DNA of 64,000 nucleotides from Marasmius tenuissimus (Eukaryota > Basidiomycota > Agaricomycetes > Agaricales > Marasmiaceae): positions 372,001-436,000 of the forward strand of contig JAQOTA010000046.1 of NCBI GenBank assembly GCA_029532415.1. The letters are read 5' to 3'. The notes below the pieces were generated by a model. The model saw nothing but the letters and a program-made list of their open reading frames with translations, was not told where the DNA came from and did not search any database. This document shows, piece by piece, positions 53,549 to 63,499 of this stretch (the stretch's first letter is position 1; each line of letters opens with the position of its first letter). Both the position numbers and the translations under genes were made by a program.

Positions 53549-56500
53549 AAAATGAAAAATGAATACGAATGGCTATCTACGTTACATAAGTAACTCAGGT
53601 ACCTACAACAGCAAATACCTCGATAGCTCTTGATGAAGAAACAGACAAAGGAAACTAGTGTACAGTAGGTGCTACGAATCAATGGATAAGGGACGTTCAG
53701 AAGCAGGAAGTAAACTAGAGAGGTGGGAGGGAACAGAGATATTTTGAATATTGGTACAGACGTTAAGGCGAGGCGAACGAAGACGACATATATAACCCCA
53801 GATTCTCGCAGTGAGGTGAATAGCGGATACATGGAACGACTGGGCTACGCTGCATATGAATCTGTCCCTCTTGATGGAGGGCCAGTCTACGTGGTTATCC
53901 ACTAGAGGCCGAATGGGAGGAATCAAGCCCAAGTAATATCTCGATCGTCGTAGGGGCCAAGGGTCTCCATCCGAAAATAGGGACGTCACTAAGCGTTCGA
54001 AGGCAGAGCGCCATTCGGGGGGCGCGTCTGCTCTATCGCAGAGAAGGGAGATGTTGTTGATAGACCGGGAAGAGAAAGATTCGCGAATTTTGTCAAAACG
54101 ACGACATTCAACGAATATGTGGTGGGGGGTTTCCACGGCCGTACAACCGAAACTGCAGATAGGCAGGGTATCGCCGAATCGAGTGGACGTTATAGAACGA
54201 GTTGCAAGTTGTCCCGATCGGGCGTATAATTGGGTAGTAGCAGCGAACGCAGAGGAAGACCTTGTATATGGATGTGTAGGGATCGGATTGTTGTCGTAGA
54301 GGAACTTGGCGAGACGCATGTGGGGTTTGAACGACGAATCGGAGGATATGTGTTGATGATGAAGAGATTTGATAGTGGCTTGAACTGGCCATTCGATATA
54401 GCCGGTGAGGTGGTGATGCAGCACGAAGTCGTCCATAAGGAAGGTAGGAATAGGAGCAGCGGGGGGAAGGAGCGAGAGGTGTTGGGATCGTGTAGCGTGT
54501 TTGTCGACCGCGTCATTGGCAATAGAAGGAGCGTCGAGGTTGTTGGTATGACTACGAACATGTGAAAAGGAAGGCTTTGTAGGGAGGTGTTCAATGATAT
54601 GCAGGAGCCAACGATATAAGGAACGAGCCGGGACAGAAAATATAACGGACGGAAGAGGTTTGTTTCGCAGAGCGTTGTTTATGAAGCGGATGGCGTTTAG
54701 ATGGTCAGAGTAAATGATAGAGTCTTCAAAGTGTGAAGGTGACGATTTGTATAGTAAAGCGGCGAGAATCAAACCGTATAGCTCGCCGTGAAGGATAGAG
54801 AAGGAGGTTTGTGAACGGGGGATAGAGAATACAAAGGATTTGTTATTGTGAAGGGCGGAAAATGTTATGGATCGGGGTTGGAGTATAGATGGAGAAGGAG
54901 GTAGCAAGGAAGCGTCAGAGGCAATAATTTGGCGAGGAATATTATCAGGGGAGGAAGAAGAGAAGAGATTGGCAGAAGAAGATAACATGGAAAGGATGTG
55001 TGTTTCGGAGGTGGATTGGCGGATATTTCGAGGAATTGCGAGATGGTGGTGGTGGTGTGTGAAGTCAGAGAGGGAGAGAGATGATAGGAACGAGCGGACA
55101 CGTAACCAAGAGTTGAGTATAGGACGATTATCATGAAAGATTAGTTGAAAGGGCGCTGGAAAAGTTATTTTGTATTCAGGGGTAGAGGATGATGGTGAGT
55201 CGGCCACCCATCGTGCGCAGTCGGATAGGCGATGGATGCCTGCTCGAGACAGGGATTCGATATCATTGTAGGTAGGGATAATTGAACGAGACACAGAAGG
55301 TAACGAGGATGGATGGAGGTTAAAGTATCGGTGCAGGTGCGACAGTGAAACGTCACCCCGGAGGATATGTGATTGATCCATCGTTGGAAGGGATAGACCT
55401 AAATTTCGCATCAACAAGTGTGCGGATATCCAAGCAAAGGGGAAATGTGGGGAAGCGGCTCCAGACAGGCGCCTGAAGTCATTGAGGAGAGGCGGACCGT
55501 AGAAAGGGGTTGCGCAGAAGTTGCGTGCACATGACCAGTCCGTGAGTGTGATGCGAGCCATATCCCGAAACGCGGGAATGTGGTGGTTTAAGTCCCTTAG
55601 GAGACCACAGATAGTGGCTTCGATGTTAAGGTGTGCCACGGAGGGAAAATCAAAACCCCCAGAGTTCAGCGGTAGGTACATAAGACGAGATGAAGGTGAA
55701 AAGGGGAAGCCGAGGTACGAATGGACTTTGGTGGCAATCATTTTGTCCAAGGTCTCAGCGTCGGCAGGTTTGATGGGTTGGAATGATAGGCGAGGGCGTA
55801 TCTTGGAGATTAGGCATTGAGATATGATTCGCCGCAAAGCCGTGAACGGGAGTCTGGAGGAGAGAACCGGGAACTGGAAGTCAGTGATCAGGTCGCGGAG
55901 TGAAAGGTATTGTTTGGAGGGGTTATTGATTTCGGTTCGTAAGAATTCCAGTTGATCACGAACCACGACAACATCCGCCATTGGAACAATGCTGTCGTTG
56001 AACGGGTGTGATGGGTCGACAGTGGGGAGGCGAACTTTGGGGGTCGTACATGGCGTGTTCAGAACGTACAAGTAGGACTTGTCCCACCTGGTTCTGGCGC
56101 CATAGCAGGCCTGAAATTGTTCCATGATAAAGCACGACCGTCGGCACGTCCCCAAGGAGCATGAGGTAATGTATGAATCGTCCATTGCTTCTACCATAGG
56201 GACTTGAAGACGGATGTTATCCGAGGGCTCGTGAAAGATGCCAGCGCGGGCGTTCATGGTCGACACGACTACGGCTCCTGGATCCGTCGAAAGACAATCT
56301 CGCAACCAGTAGTTTCCCAAGCTCGACGTCAGGGTAAACTTCAGGGGAGATCCGGGACCACCTTGTCTTGTTAGACCATTGACCACGAAGGGGTCAGTGA
56401 AACCATAGGCTGACTTTACCCGGTATAGAACACCAGCTTGCGAGGAGCGATCAAATTCTATGATGCTTTGCGGGAGGCCGTAAGCCGTGATGGCGTCGTA

Positions 56501-59500
56501 GAAGCCATCAGGTTCAAGCATATCGAAGCCCTTCATCTGGTCTCGCTGAAGGACATATAGGGGCTGTTTATTGCGGGAAGACCATGTGTGAAGTTGGGAA
56601 AGGAATGAGAGGAGGTCACGACCCTGTACCCCTGGCTGAGTTGCGACTTGGGTGCGGGGTATGACTTCATGTTTCGAGAGGTACATTGTAAGGTTGTAAG
56701 TGAGCCACCCACAGGCCATCTGCGAGATGAAGTTGCTGCAGCAGACACCACGGTAGTTAGACATAGACGTGCGGGTGCCCCGTTTATGGATGACGGAGAG
56801 GTAGGTTGGTTTGATTATGTTCGGGAAATGGGAGTTAGCGATGATGTAATTGAGCATGTTGAGGAATGGGCGTAAGGCGTCGTCATCGAGGGCTTTGAAC
56901 CACCATTTCTCCCAGCCGTCAGGCCCCGGAGCTGGTTTTGACGCACCGCGCCGGAGCATAAAGCGTAGGTCCTCGACGGTCATCAACCTTGGCCACGAGA
57001 AAGGGTCGCGACTGGTTCTATTCCGTATTGTAACGATAGAGGGGGTTGAGAGCCAAGGTTTTGGGTGGGGAGGCCGAGATTCCCTACGGAAGAGGGCTGA
57101 GAAGTAGGTAACCATCTCGTCCTTTACCTGCTCTGGGTCGGAGACGAAGGTGTTCGGGTCGGATGTCTTCGAGATGACTAGCGGTGGCGAAGAAAAGGAT
57201 GAGGGAAAGAGCCTTTTGGCAGATCCGCCGAGCAGGACAGAGTTGACCAGGTTGCGGGAGGTTTGGGAAGCTCGGTGTCGAAGGACTGCTTTCTCCTCCC
57301 GGTAGCGTAGCTTAGCGAGGGAGCTGCGCACTGTTTGAAGGTGAGTGAGGAATGATGGTAGGATATCCCTCACAAGATGAGGGGCGTATTGAGACGAAAC
57401 AGCGTCGCCAAGGGTTTGGTTGAATGATGATGCGTAAGGGATAGCCCATTGGTTGCGAATACAGAAAACAGGAAAGGAGTCCTGGGCATCCGGTCGCTTG
57501 GCTGCAAATATCAACCTGTTTACCCGCTTCCATTCTCGCATAATGTTGCGAATGGCAGGTGATGTGACCTGACGACCGTTTTGGTGGGAGGGAGGGGAGG
57601 GTTTTAGGAAGGACAAGGACGCGGATGCTGAAAGAATGTCGGAGAAAGTGCTGTAGGCAGCATTGAAGGACGCGTCGTCATCAATTTGTGATGCAAGGAT
57701 CGGGTTGTCCATGACTTTCTTCCTCACCTCCTGTGAGAACAATCGTGATCTGGAGGATTCACCCTTGCGGGGATAACGAAAGCGGGGGGTGTAGGATGAA
57801 AGAGGAGAGAATTGGTGTTGGAGAGCTGGGTTAGCAGCGAGGAAAAGACGCGACACGACTGCACGATGATCAGTAGACCCCATAAACCTGTGAACCACAT
57901 TGATGTCAGAACTGAGGATAGAGTGAGCCGCGCAAGCCACCCTGTCAATGATAGACTGCCCAAATGCCCCCTTGTACGTGTAGTGAGTGCGGGCATCCCG
58001 GTCTGGGCGAGAAGACCAAAGGTCAACTCCGCCACACCGTAGGAGAAATTGGGAGTAAGCCTGGCAATTTTCGGGGCGGTGAGGGGAATTCGAGAGATGT
58101 TCCGACGACGAGAGGGTCACATTACAGTCACCGTATAGAGACCAGAGGCCGCCAGGAGCAGCGGCGCATATGCTGCTAATTTCGTCCCAAAATGTGCTGA
58201 CTTCTCCGGTGCCAGGGTCCCAGGGTGCATATGCCGCCACAATCCTATGTCGGATAGAGCGACCGTCAGAACCTGGTAGGTGAAGGTCAGCGACAGACAC
58301 CCTTCCCCGCAAAATTTCCTTATCAAGACAAACAGGTTCCGAGTGAACATCCCTTCTGATCGCAAGAATAACACCCCATTTCGAGGACTTGCGATTCGAA
58401 GTCTTAACACCCGTGGTTTCGTGGGTGTTGTAGTTGGTGAGGCGAAGGCGAGAGGCTACTGGGTGGTGTGCCTTCGTTTCGGACAAGGCGATGATATGGG
58501 GGTTGATATCCGAAATGGCGTCAGAGATGAGACGGTGTTGAGCGTAGTCCCCTAAGCCGTTGGTGTTGAGAGACAGGCCCATGAAAGGCTGGGCTGTAGT
58601 GGCCGTGACGGTGGTCGCACAGAAGGAAAGAGCAAAAAGGAGTAATATACACAGGCTACTGAATCGAGACGGTATTGGTACATGCCTCTTGTGATACTGT
58701 ACATCATGAGCATCGCAGGCCACCCTGGGTAAGGCGGCTGTATCCCCCTTGACTATTTTCGGTTCTAGGGGTGCGCACTCAGAGGTGTGTACAGTGAATG
58801 AGGGAGGAGGCAGTACCTTGTTCGTGGTCCGCCTCGTAGCCGGGGTGCGGTCAGGATCCTTTCCTTTGTCTAGACGAGGAACCTTGGGGTTGCGACCCTG
58901 GGTAGGAGAGGAAGATAAGAGGGTCAAATGATCTTCTTCGTCCATGTCTTCATCATCGTCTTGGGGAACCGGAGTCAAGGAGCCCTCACGCATAGAGATA
59001 TCATGATCCCCGAGTGGGGCCGGCGGTGAGGCGGAGGCTGACCGTGGCCGAGACGAAGAGGGTTGCAGCTGCGATGAGGAGGCAGCGGGAGCAGCGGGGT
59101 GAGGTAAACCCGGAGGAGGAAAGGCCATCTGCGGATGCGTGGCACTAGGAAGAAGTGGAGGTGGCGGAGCAAGGCCTGAGGGTGTGACCTGTGTGAGATG
59201 ATGGTGGGCTTCAGCAACGTCCCGCCGTGCCGACTCGATGCGAGGACCAAGAAGAGCCAGCTGGGGGCGAAGGAGGCTCCTCTGCTCCTCTGAAGCAATC
59301 GCTAGGGTGAATTCTAGCGACTGACGGCTGGATTCCAGGTTATCAAGTCGACTTCGAGCTGTGGCGAGATTGGCCTGCGCTGTGGAGAACAGGAACACGT
59401 TGGTCAAGGATTCCAGTACCCTGTTGACCTGAGCGTTAACGTGTTCAATGACACGATGTTGCTCCTCCATCATGCGAACATAGAGGGCGTTGACATCCTC

Positions 59501-60729
59501 GATCTTCTTTTCCATTCCCTGTAATTGAGCCCGCAGAAGCCGGTTCTCCTGTGCTGATTCGGCATTCCACTGGTTGCTCCTACCTGTATGGGTACTTGGG
59601 ACACCATTGTTGTTAAGAACGAAGAGGAGAGTCGGGAAAGCGTTCACCGTCAGAAACCCAGCGAGAGGCCCGGCGGAGAAAGCTCGGAATTCATCCTTCA
59701 TGATTCGGCAGGTGAGGTCCCAGTCTTTCATCACGGCGCAATAGACATCTCCGTCCATCTCCATCCTACTGCTGACTAGTGCATCCGGTCCATACTCCGC
59801 ACGAATGTAGTCGTCAATGATGGAGCGAGCATTGGAGTAGTCTTGGACATTGATGATTCCGACTTCGAAGGCAGTAATCGGCTCGACGACCCGGTATTGG
59901 TGTGGGTGAAGAGGAGGACCATCCTTTAAGACCGGGGGATCCTTCTTCAGGGCCTTGACGGACTCGAGGGAAGTGAAGTTGTAGGTGATGCGGCCTGTGT
60001 TATCCGACATCCAACGGTGTTGTACCACATGCCCACTGGACTTGAATATGTTGTCTAGTCTCTCCATAATCTGAGACAAGGTCATTCCGCAGTCCTTTGA
60101 GGGGGTGAAGTAGACCATGCGAGTCCTGTCGTAGTGTCGAGAGGACCGCCATCGAGTAACGAGGTCGGGAAAGTGTTGGATGAGGGTCTTCCTGACGTCG
60201 TTCAAGATGTCTCGGCGAGGAGGATTGTCAAGGGGTGGGACGAGGGCAATGTAGATGTAGTCGAGTGGGTGACGGGAGTCTGCCGGCCGAATCTGTAGAG
60301 AAGGGAGGGCGCCCTGCTGCAGCAACGGTTCTATTCTCCTGGAGAAGTCTTCGCCAGCGCTCGTGGGGGTTGACCGGTCGAGTCCATGAACGATCAGTTC
60401 ATTGCCGGTGGCGAGAACGTCGTGAGAGGCCGATTGTCGTTCTGGAGACCCGCTACGTGGCGAGCTGTTACCTTGGGGTGGAGAAGGAGGCCGAACGGGC
60501 GGGGTTTGGTAATTCGAAGCCTTTAGAACGGGCATTTAGAGCGGGTTTGAGAGGTGGGATGGGTGAGACAAATGGAATGTCGTAGCAAGTGATAGGAATT
60601 CGGTGAATAGTTTTCCCCCGGGAATAGAGGACCAAGAGTATGTTAGAATAGAGGAACCTTAAGATAATTAAGAGAATATAAGTAAGGGAGGAGGAGAAAA
60701 GTGTTGATGGTGGTGGTCGTGGTGGTCCT
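53549..60729 (-). mobile_element. LINE-1: full-length APE-type non-LTR retrotransposon
   Basis: The limits are set by the interruption of element Y. The 3' side (plus-strand low end) starts with tail-like repeats, ATTTTTCATTTTTC in element sense. The 5' side ends against GGTACGTGACGG. The length is about 7.2 kb. A target duplication cannot be told from the natural ACGTGA repeats of Y. A single uninterrupted frame covers Gag-like, endonuclease, RT and RNase H domains. Confidence 0.9.
53672..60535 (-). CDS. LINE-1 polyprotein: Gag-like, APE endonuclease, RT, RNase H (2287 aa)
   Basis: The N-terminal 600 residues are Gag-like, with a coiled-coil stretch (residues about 310-460) and a proline/serine-rich linker. 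APE endonuclease follows from about 650: GLSLNTNGLGD, ALSETKAH, YGDCNVTLSS and STDHRAVVSRL hold the expected N, E, D-x-N and D-H residues. RT covers about 1170-1500 with APGPDGWEKWW, RDQMKGFDMLEPDGF and LTRQGGPGSPLKF. Its catalytic box reads VEAMDDSY (near 1449), an AMDD variant of the usual F/YADD. RNase H (about 1870-1990) shows ASDAS, GELYGLILA, YSDHLNAI and HVRSHTNN. The C-terminus has a C-x3-C-x7-H-x4-C motif (CSFGC...HIFVEC). All domains in one intact frame suggest a recent and possibly active copy. Two-ORF relatives such as Tad1 differ in this respect. Confidence 0.92.
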   Translation of the reverse strand: MPVLKASNYQTPPVRPPSPPQGNSSPRSGSPERQSASHDVLATGNELIVHGLDRSTPTSAGEDFSRRIEPLLQQGALPSLQIRPADSRHPLDYIYIALVPPLDNPPRRDILNDVRKTLIQHFPDLVTRWRSSRHYDRTRMVYFTPSKDCGMTLSQIMERLDNIFKSSGHVVQHRWMSDNTGRITYNFTSLESVKALKKDPPVLKDGPPLHPHQYRVVEPITAFEVGIINVQDYSNARSIIDDYIRAEYGPDALVSSRMEMDGDVYCAVMKDWDLTCRIMKDEFRAFSAGPLAGFLTVNAFPTLLFVLNNNGVPSTHTGRSNQWNAESAQENRLLRAQLQGMEKKIEDVNALYVRMMEEQHRVIEHVNAQVNRVLESLTNVFLFSTAQANLATARSRLDNLESSRQSLEFTLAIASEEQRSLLRPQLALLGPRIESARRDVAEAHHHLTQVTPSGLAPPPPLLPSATHPQMAFPPPGLPHPAAPAASSSQLQPSSSRPRSASASPPAPLGDHDISMREGSLTPVPQDDDEDMDEEDHLTLLSSSPTQGRNPKVPRLDKGKDPDRTPATRRTTNKVLPPPSFTVHTSECAPLEPKIVKGDTAALPRVACDAHDVQYHKRHVPIPSRFSSLCILLLFALSFCATTVTATTAQPFMGLSLNTNGLGDYAQHRLISDAISDINPHIIALSETKAHHPVASRLRLTNYNTHETTGVKTSNRKSSKWGVILAIRRDVHSEPVCLDKEILRGRVSVADLHLPGSDGRSIRHRIVAAYAPWDPGTGEVSTFWDEISSICAAAPGGLWSLYGDCNVTLSSSEHLSNSPHRPENCQAYSQFLLRCGGVDLWSSRPDRDARTHYTYKGAFGQSIIDRVACAAHSILSSDINVVHRFMGSTDHRAVVSRLFLAANPALQHQFSPLSSYTPRFRYPRKGESSRSRLFSQEVRKKVMDNPILASQIDDDASFNAAYSTFSDILSASASLSFLKPSPPSHQNGRQVTSPAIRNIMREWKRVNRLIFAAKRPDAQDSFPVFCIRNQWAIPYASSFNQTLGDAVSSQYAPHLVRDILPSFLTHLQTVRSSLAKLRYREEKAVLRHRASQTSRNLVNSVLLGGSAKRLFPSSFSSPPLVISKTSDPNTFVSDPEQVKDEMVTYFSALFRRESRPPHPKPWLSTPSIVTIRNRTSRDPFSWPRLMTVEDLRFMLRRGASKPAPGPDGWEKWWFKALDDDALRPFLNMLNYIIANSHFPNIIKPTYLSVIHKRGTRTSMSNYRGVCCSNFISQMACGWLTYNLTMYLSKHEVIPRTQVATQPGVQGRDLLSFLSQLHTWSSRNKQPLYVLQRDQMKGFDMLEPDGFYDAITAYGLPQSIIEFDRSSQAGVLYRVKSAYGFTDPFVVNGLTRQGGPGSPLKFTLTSSLGNYWLRDCLSTDPGAVVVSTMNARAGIFHEPSDNIRLQVPMVEAMDDSYITSCSLGTCRRSCFIMEQFQACYGARTRWDKSYLYVLNTPCTTPKVRLPTVDPSHPFNDSIVPMADVVVVRDQLEFLRTEINNPSKQYLSLRDLITDFQFPVLSSRLPFTALRRIISQCLISKIRPRLSFQPIKPADAETLDKMIATKVHSYLGFPFSPSSRLMYLPLNSGGFDFPSVAHLNIEATICGLLRDLNHHIPAFRDMARITLTDWSCARNFCATPFYGPPLLNDFRRLSGAASPHFPFAWISAHLLMRNLGLSLPTMDQSHILRGDVSLSHLHRYFNLHPSSLPSVSRSIIPTYNDIESLSRAGIHRLSDCARWVADSPSSSTPEYKITFPAPFQLIFHDNRPILNSWLRVRSFLSSLSLSDFTHHHHHLAIPRNIRQSTSETHILSMLSSSANLFSSSSPDNIPRQIIASDASLLPPSPSILQPRSITFSALHNNKSFVFSIPRSQTSFSILHGELYGLILAALLYKSSPSHFEDSIIYSDHLNAIRFINNALRNKPLPSVIFSVPARSLYRWLLHIIEHLPTKPSFSHVRSHTNNLDAPSIANDAVDKHATRSQHLSLLPPAAPIPTFLMDDFVLHHHLTGYIEWPVQATIKSLHHQHISSDSSFKPHMRLAKFLYDNNPIPTHPYTRSSSAFAATTQLYARSGQLATRSITSTRFGDTLPICSFGCTAVETPHHIFVECRRFDKIRESFSSRSINNISLLCDRADAPPEWRSAFERLVTSLFSDGDPWPLRRSRYYLGLIPPIRPLVDNHVDWPSIKRDRFICSVAQSFHVSAIHLTARIWGYICRLRSPRLNVCTNIQNISVPSHLSSLLPASERPLSIDS

Positions 60730-60796
60730 GGTACGTGACGGTACGTGAATTGTACGTGACTGTACGTGACACGGTACGTGAATTTAGCATGCCCCC
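60730..60796 (-). repeat. Terminal array of element Y (right end)
   Basis: GGTACGTGACGGTACGTGAA and further copies run to the end GCATGCCCCC. This is the inverted match of X 49141-49207 with two or three differences. Confidence 0.88.
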
Positions 60797-60804
60797 GAAT
60801 TTCA

Positions 60805-61176
60805 TAAGTATAGATGTCGATTCACAAGAGTGTAGATGTCGAAACACTGGAGTGCGGCACGGCGATGACTCGAAAGGTGCGAATGTTTTTTTGACAAAAT
60901 TAAATACCATAGACTGCGTAATGAGAACAATGACTTGCTGACCCCGTCTCGCGATCAGTTCTCACAAGTCTTTCGTATCACTCTCCCAATCCTTAGTTAC
61001 ACTCGTAACCCTGTGGATAGAGACCGATACAGGCTTCATGAATCGGGGAACTTCGGTGGCACATTGGTCAAGAAGACTGTTCGGCACCGCGACGATGTTT
61101 GATGTTTGCGCACAAGTACATTGAGATGGCGTTGTCGATCATGTTGACTCGCTGTGTCGAAAGTTCTGAACGTCAT
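60805..61176. other. Flank of element Y and intergenic stretch
   Basis: This begins with a minisatellite-like GTAGATGTCGA motif (60809-60842) that continues sequence found left of element Y (51951-51964), consistent with an uninterrupted pre-insertion site. No gene is seen. Confidence 0.55.
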
Positions 61177-61487
61177 TCAGAAGCTCGAGGTTGAAGGCTT
61201 GGTCTCCTCCGGGGTCGGCTTTGGCATGTTGTCAATCGATTTGGCGGAGATCTTCTCAGTGATTGCTTTCCCGTATTCGACTGTCGAATCGGTGAGCTAT
61301 GTGTATTGAACTGAAAGCAGATGAGAGACTCACTGATCGCCTCTTCTTCAGGCTCAGCGGCTTCCGCAAAGTTCAACGTCACCCCCATCCGTTTCTCCAC
61401 TGTCCTTGACAGCCACCCTACCAACATCTGAGCGTACTCACTCTTCTTCGCCCGCCTACTCAACCCCACCCACAGCTTCTCGATCAA
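61177..61487 (-). CDS. Hypothetical protein, 3' exons
   Basis: The minus-strand exon up to 61334 (MIEKLWVGLSRRAKKSEYAQ...TVEKRMGVTLNFAEAAEPEEE) joins through a 53-bp intron (61333-61281, GTGAGT...CAG) to EYGKAITEKISAKSIDNM and ends TKPSTSSF at 61177. The frame is open upstream to a CTGTAG acceptor near 61510, so more 5' exons probably lie in the tandem array. The family is unknown. Confidence 0.5.
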
Positions 61488-61499
61488 CTCTTGCCTTCC

Positions 61500-62345
61500 G
61501 AAAAACGTCGACTACAGTAAGCGTTTGAAATCGTTTATATGGCCTCCTTCCCTCTTTTCCGTAGGTCTTGACTTGTATTTTTAGCTCGATCCGAACCAAC
61601 GCCGAGACGGTACGACTCAAATCCCTCCTCGCTCTCTCCATTGAACCTTCAACGTGAACGTCGACCACGGTAAGCATTTGCAATCGTTTATACACTCTTC
61701 TTCCCTCTTTCCCGTGGGTTTTTGACTTGCACTAGGACCAGCTCCGAGACGTTACGACTCAACTCCCTTCTCATTTCGCCTAGTGAACCTTCGACGTTAA
61801 CTTCGACTACGGTAAGCGCTAACAATCGTTTATAGAGGCTCCTTCTTCCTTTCCCGTGGGTTTCTGACCTGCGCTTTTAGCTCGATAGGGACCAACTCCG
61901 GGACGGTAAGCCTCAACTGCTTCTTCATTCCGTCCAGTGAACCTTTGATGTGAACGTCGACCACGGTGAGCATTTACATCGAATAAGCTTCCATCTCTAT
62001 ACGTGGGTTTGACTTGCACTCTTAGCTCGATAGGACCAACTCCGAGACGGTAAGCCTCAACTTCATCCTCGTTCCGTCTAGTTAGCTTTCGACGTGGAAT
62101 TTGACCACGGTAAGCGTTTCAAATCGTTTTCAAAACCTCCCTCTCTCTTTCCCGTAGATTCTGACTTGTATTTTTAGCTCGATAGGACCAACTCGAGACG
62201 TTACGATTTCACTCCCCTCCCGTTCTGTCCAGTGAACCTTTGACGTGAACGTCGACCACGGTGAGTGTTTATAATTGTTCAAATGACTTCCTTCCCTCTT
62301 CTGGTACGTTTCTGACCTAGATCTTCAGCTCCACAACGACCAACT
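61500..62345 (-). repeat. Tandem array of about 150-bp exon-like units
   Basis: Six to seven units have spacing of about 140-155 bp. On the minus strand the coding part of a unit reads VDVHVEGSMERARRDLSRTV then SALVRIELK. Neighbours read VDVHIKGSLDGMKKQLRLTV and similar, and one unit has a stop and a frameshift. On the plus strand each unit instead shows a conserved CACGGTRAGY and a TTTTAG or TTCAG about 60 bp later, exactly like repeated introns. Both readings agree on a duplicated exon-intron unit but not on the strand. Confidence 0.65.
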
Positions 62346-62444
62346 CCGATACGATACACGAACAGTCACTTCCCTTCCCACTCGACCTATATCTTCTTGA
62401 TTTCCCCGAGATCCCCAATTTCGTTCCATCAATTCTTCTTAACC

Positions 62445-62974
62445 ATGGTCTCGAGAGCCAATAACAAGTCCGGCTTCCGCTCGATTGAAACCCGTTACCG
62501 CAGCCAGCGTCACCGAAGACCGAGTCAACACGACCGAGAAGGAGAACTATACATGCTACAGGGAGAATATCTCGGGAAGACGTTCATAAAGGTCGGGAGA
62601 TCTATCGATAGCGACCGGCGTCTCGAGCAGCACACGACAAAGTGCAAGGGCGTCGAATGGAAGATGATCGGAGCATGGGACGCGACCCATTACAAGAAAT
62701 CCGGTGAGTGCTCAACATGCCTCTTTCGTTCTTTTTCCAATCGATCTGCATCCTTAAGAGTCCTGTGTCCACTTGAGGATGCAGATGGTGTCCGAAGGAT
62801 TCGTCAAGACTCACGTTATCTGTTCATGTACGTGCTCTCTTTCCTTCTCCTTTTCGTCTCTCAACCTCGGTAGGCGGCACCACTCACAACGAATGGTTTG
62901 AGTTTCCGGGAATGACGATCTCCCAGGCGTTGGAGCACGCCGAAGCCGTGATCTCTAAACTTCAAAATGTTTGA
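62445..62974 (+). CDS. GIY-YIG/MUG113-like (T5orf172-type) protein, three exons, 142 aa
   Basis: Exons 62445-62703, 62759-62827 and 62874-62974 (introns 55 and 46 bp) total 429 nt in frame. The protein has a basic N-terminus, then GELYMLQGEYLGKTFIKVGR and RRLEQHTTKC, which match the start of T5orf172/MUG113 domains (a GIY-YIG nuclease-like fold). Exon 3 supplies THNEWFEFPG, the conserved end of that domain (cf. TEWFEV). The start 62445 has a good context (AACCATGG); an in-frame ATG at 62397 is possible. Such genes are multicopy in Agaricomycetes and their role is unknown. No damage is seen. Confidence 0.7.
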
Positions 62975-63479
62975 TTTTCTGCTGTTGTATCCTGTAGTAT
63001 TATTTCTCTGTAAGATTTTCTCGATGTATTGGTAACGATATCGGACTTGCATCTACATAGCTTAGATTTTGTCTTGTACACCTCTTGAACTTTAGTACTG
63101 TATTCGTATCGAGACTCTCATATGGCAATGTAGCGTCTCACTGTTCTCCGTTTGCTTCACGTGTGATTTTGTTGGAACAAGTTAGTTGCACAGCCGGACC
63201 TGGCGTCTTATTCAGACAACGTAAGAGACTTGAAGATAATTTTAACCTCCTTCTGTGAGGTAGCCGTAGTAAGATCCCGTAATAAGTCGAAGCTCAATGT
63301 GAACGTTCCTTGGGACTGGGTATATTACAAGTCGGACGAGAATCGGATGCGATACTTAGGGCCTCAAGGAAGGAAAAAGATGAGTGGGGAACCATCTTAA
63401 GCTTTATTATAAGCACAGGATATACTATTTCAACGGATAGAAAAACCTAAGAGGGCCACAGAAGAGTTGGAAATCGTAG
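62975..63479. other. Intergenic stretch
   Basis: Nothing is recognised. Confidence 0.4.
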
Positions 63480-63499
63480 CAGCCGGTATTGAACTTAGT

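Larger units (their letters stand above)
51972..60796 (-). mobile_element. Element Y: second copy of the X family, inverted and split by a LINE
   Basis: This is flanked by the perfect 8-bp duplication GAATTTCA (51964-51971 and 60797-60804). The left end is GGGCCTATCTAAATTCACG. The right end, read inward, is GGGGGCATGCTAAATTCACG. It is therefore element X in the opposite orientation. Subtracting the LINE (53549-60729) leaves about 1.6 kb, close to the size of X. Homology to X resumes on both sides of the LINE: GTGGCTGTGCCTATCATGAACGTGA at the left junction corresponds to X sequence near 49210-49235, and GGTACGTGACGG at the right to X near 49195-49207. Confidence 0.88.
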
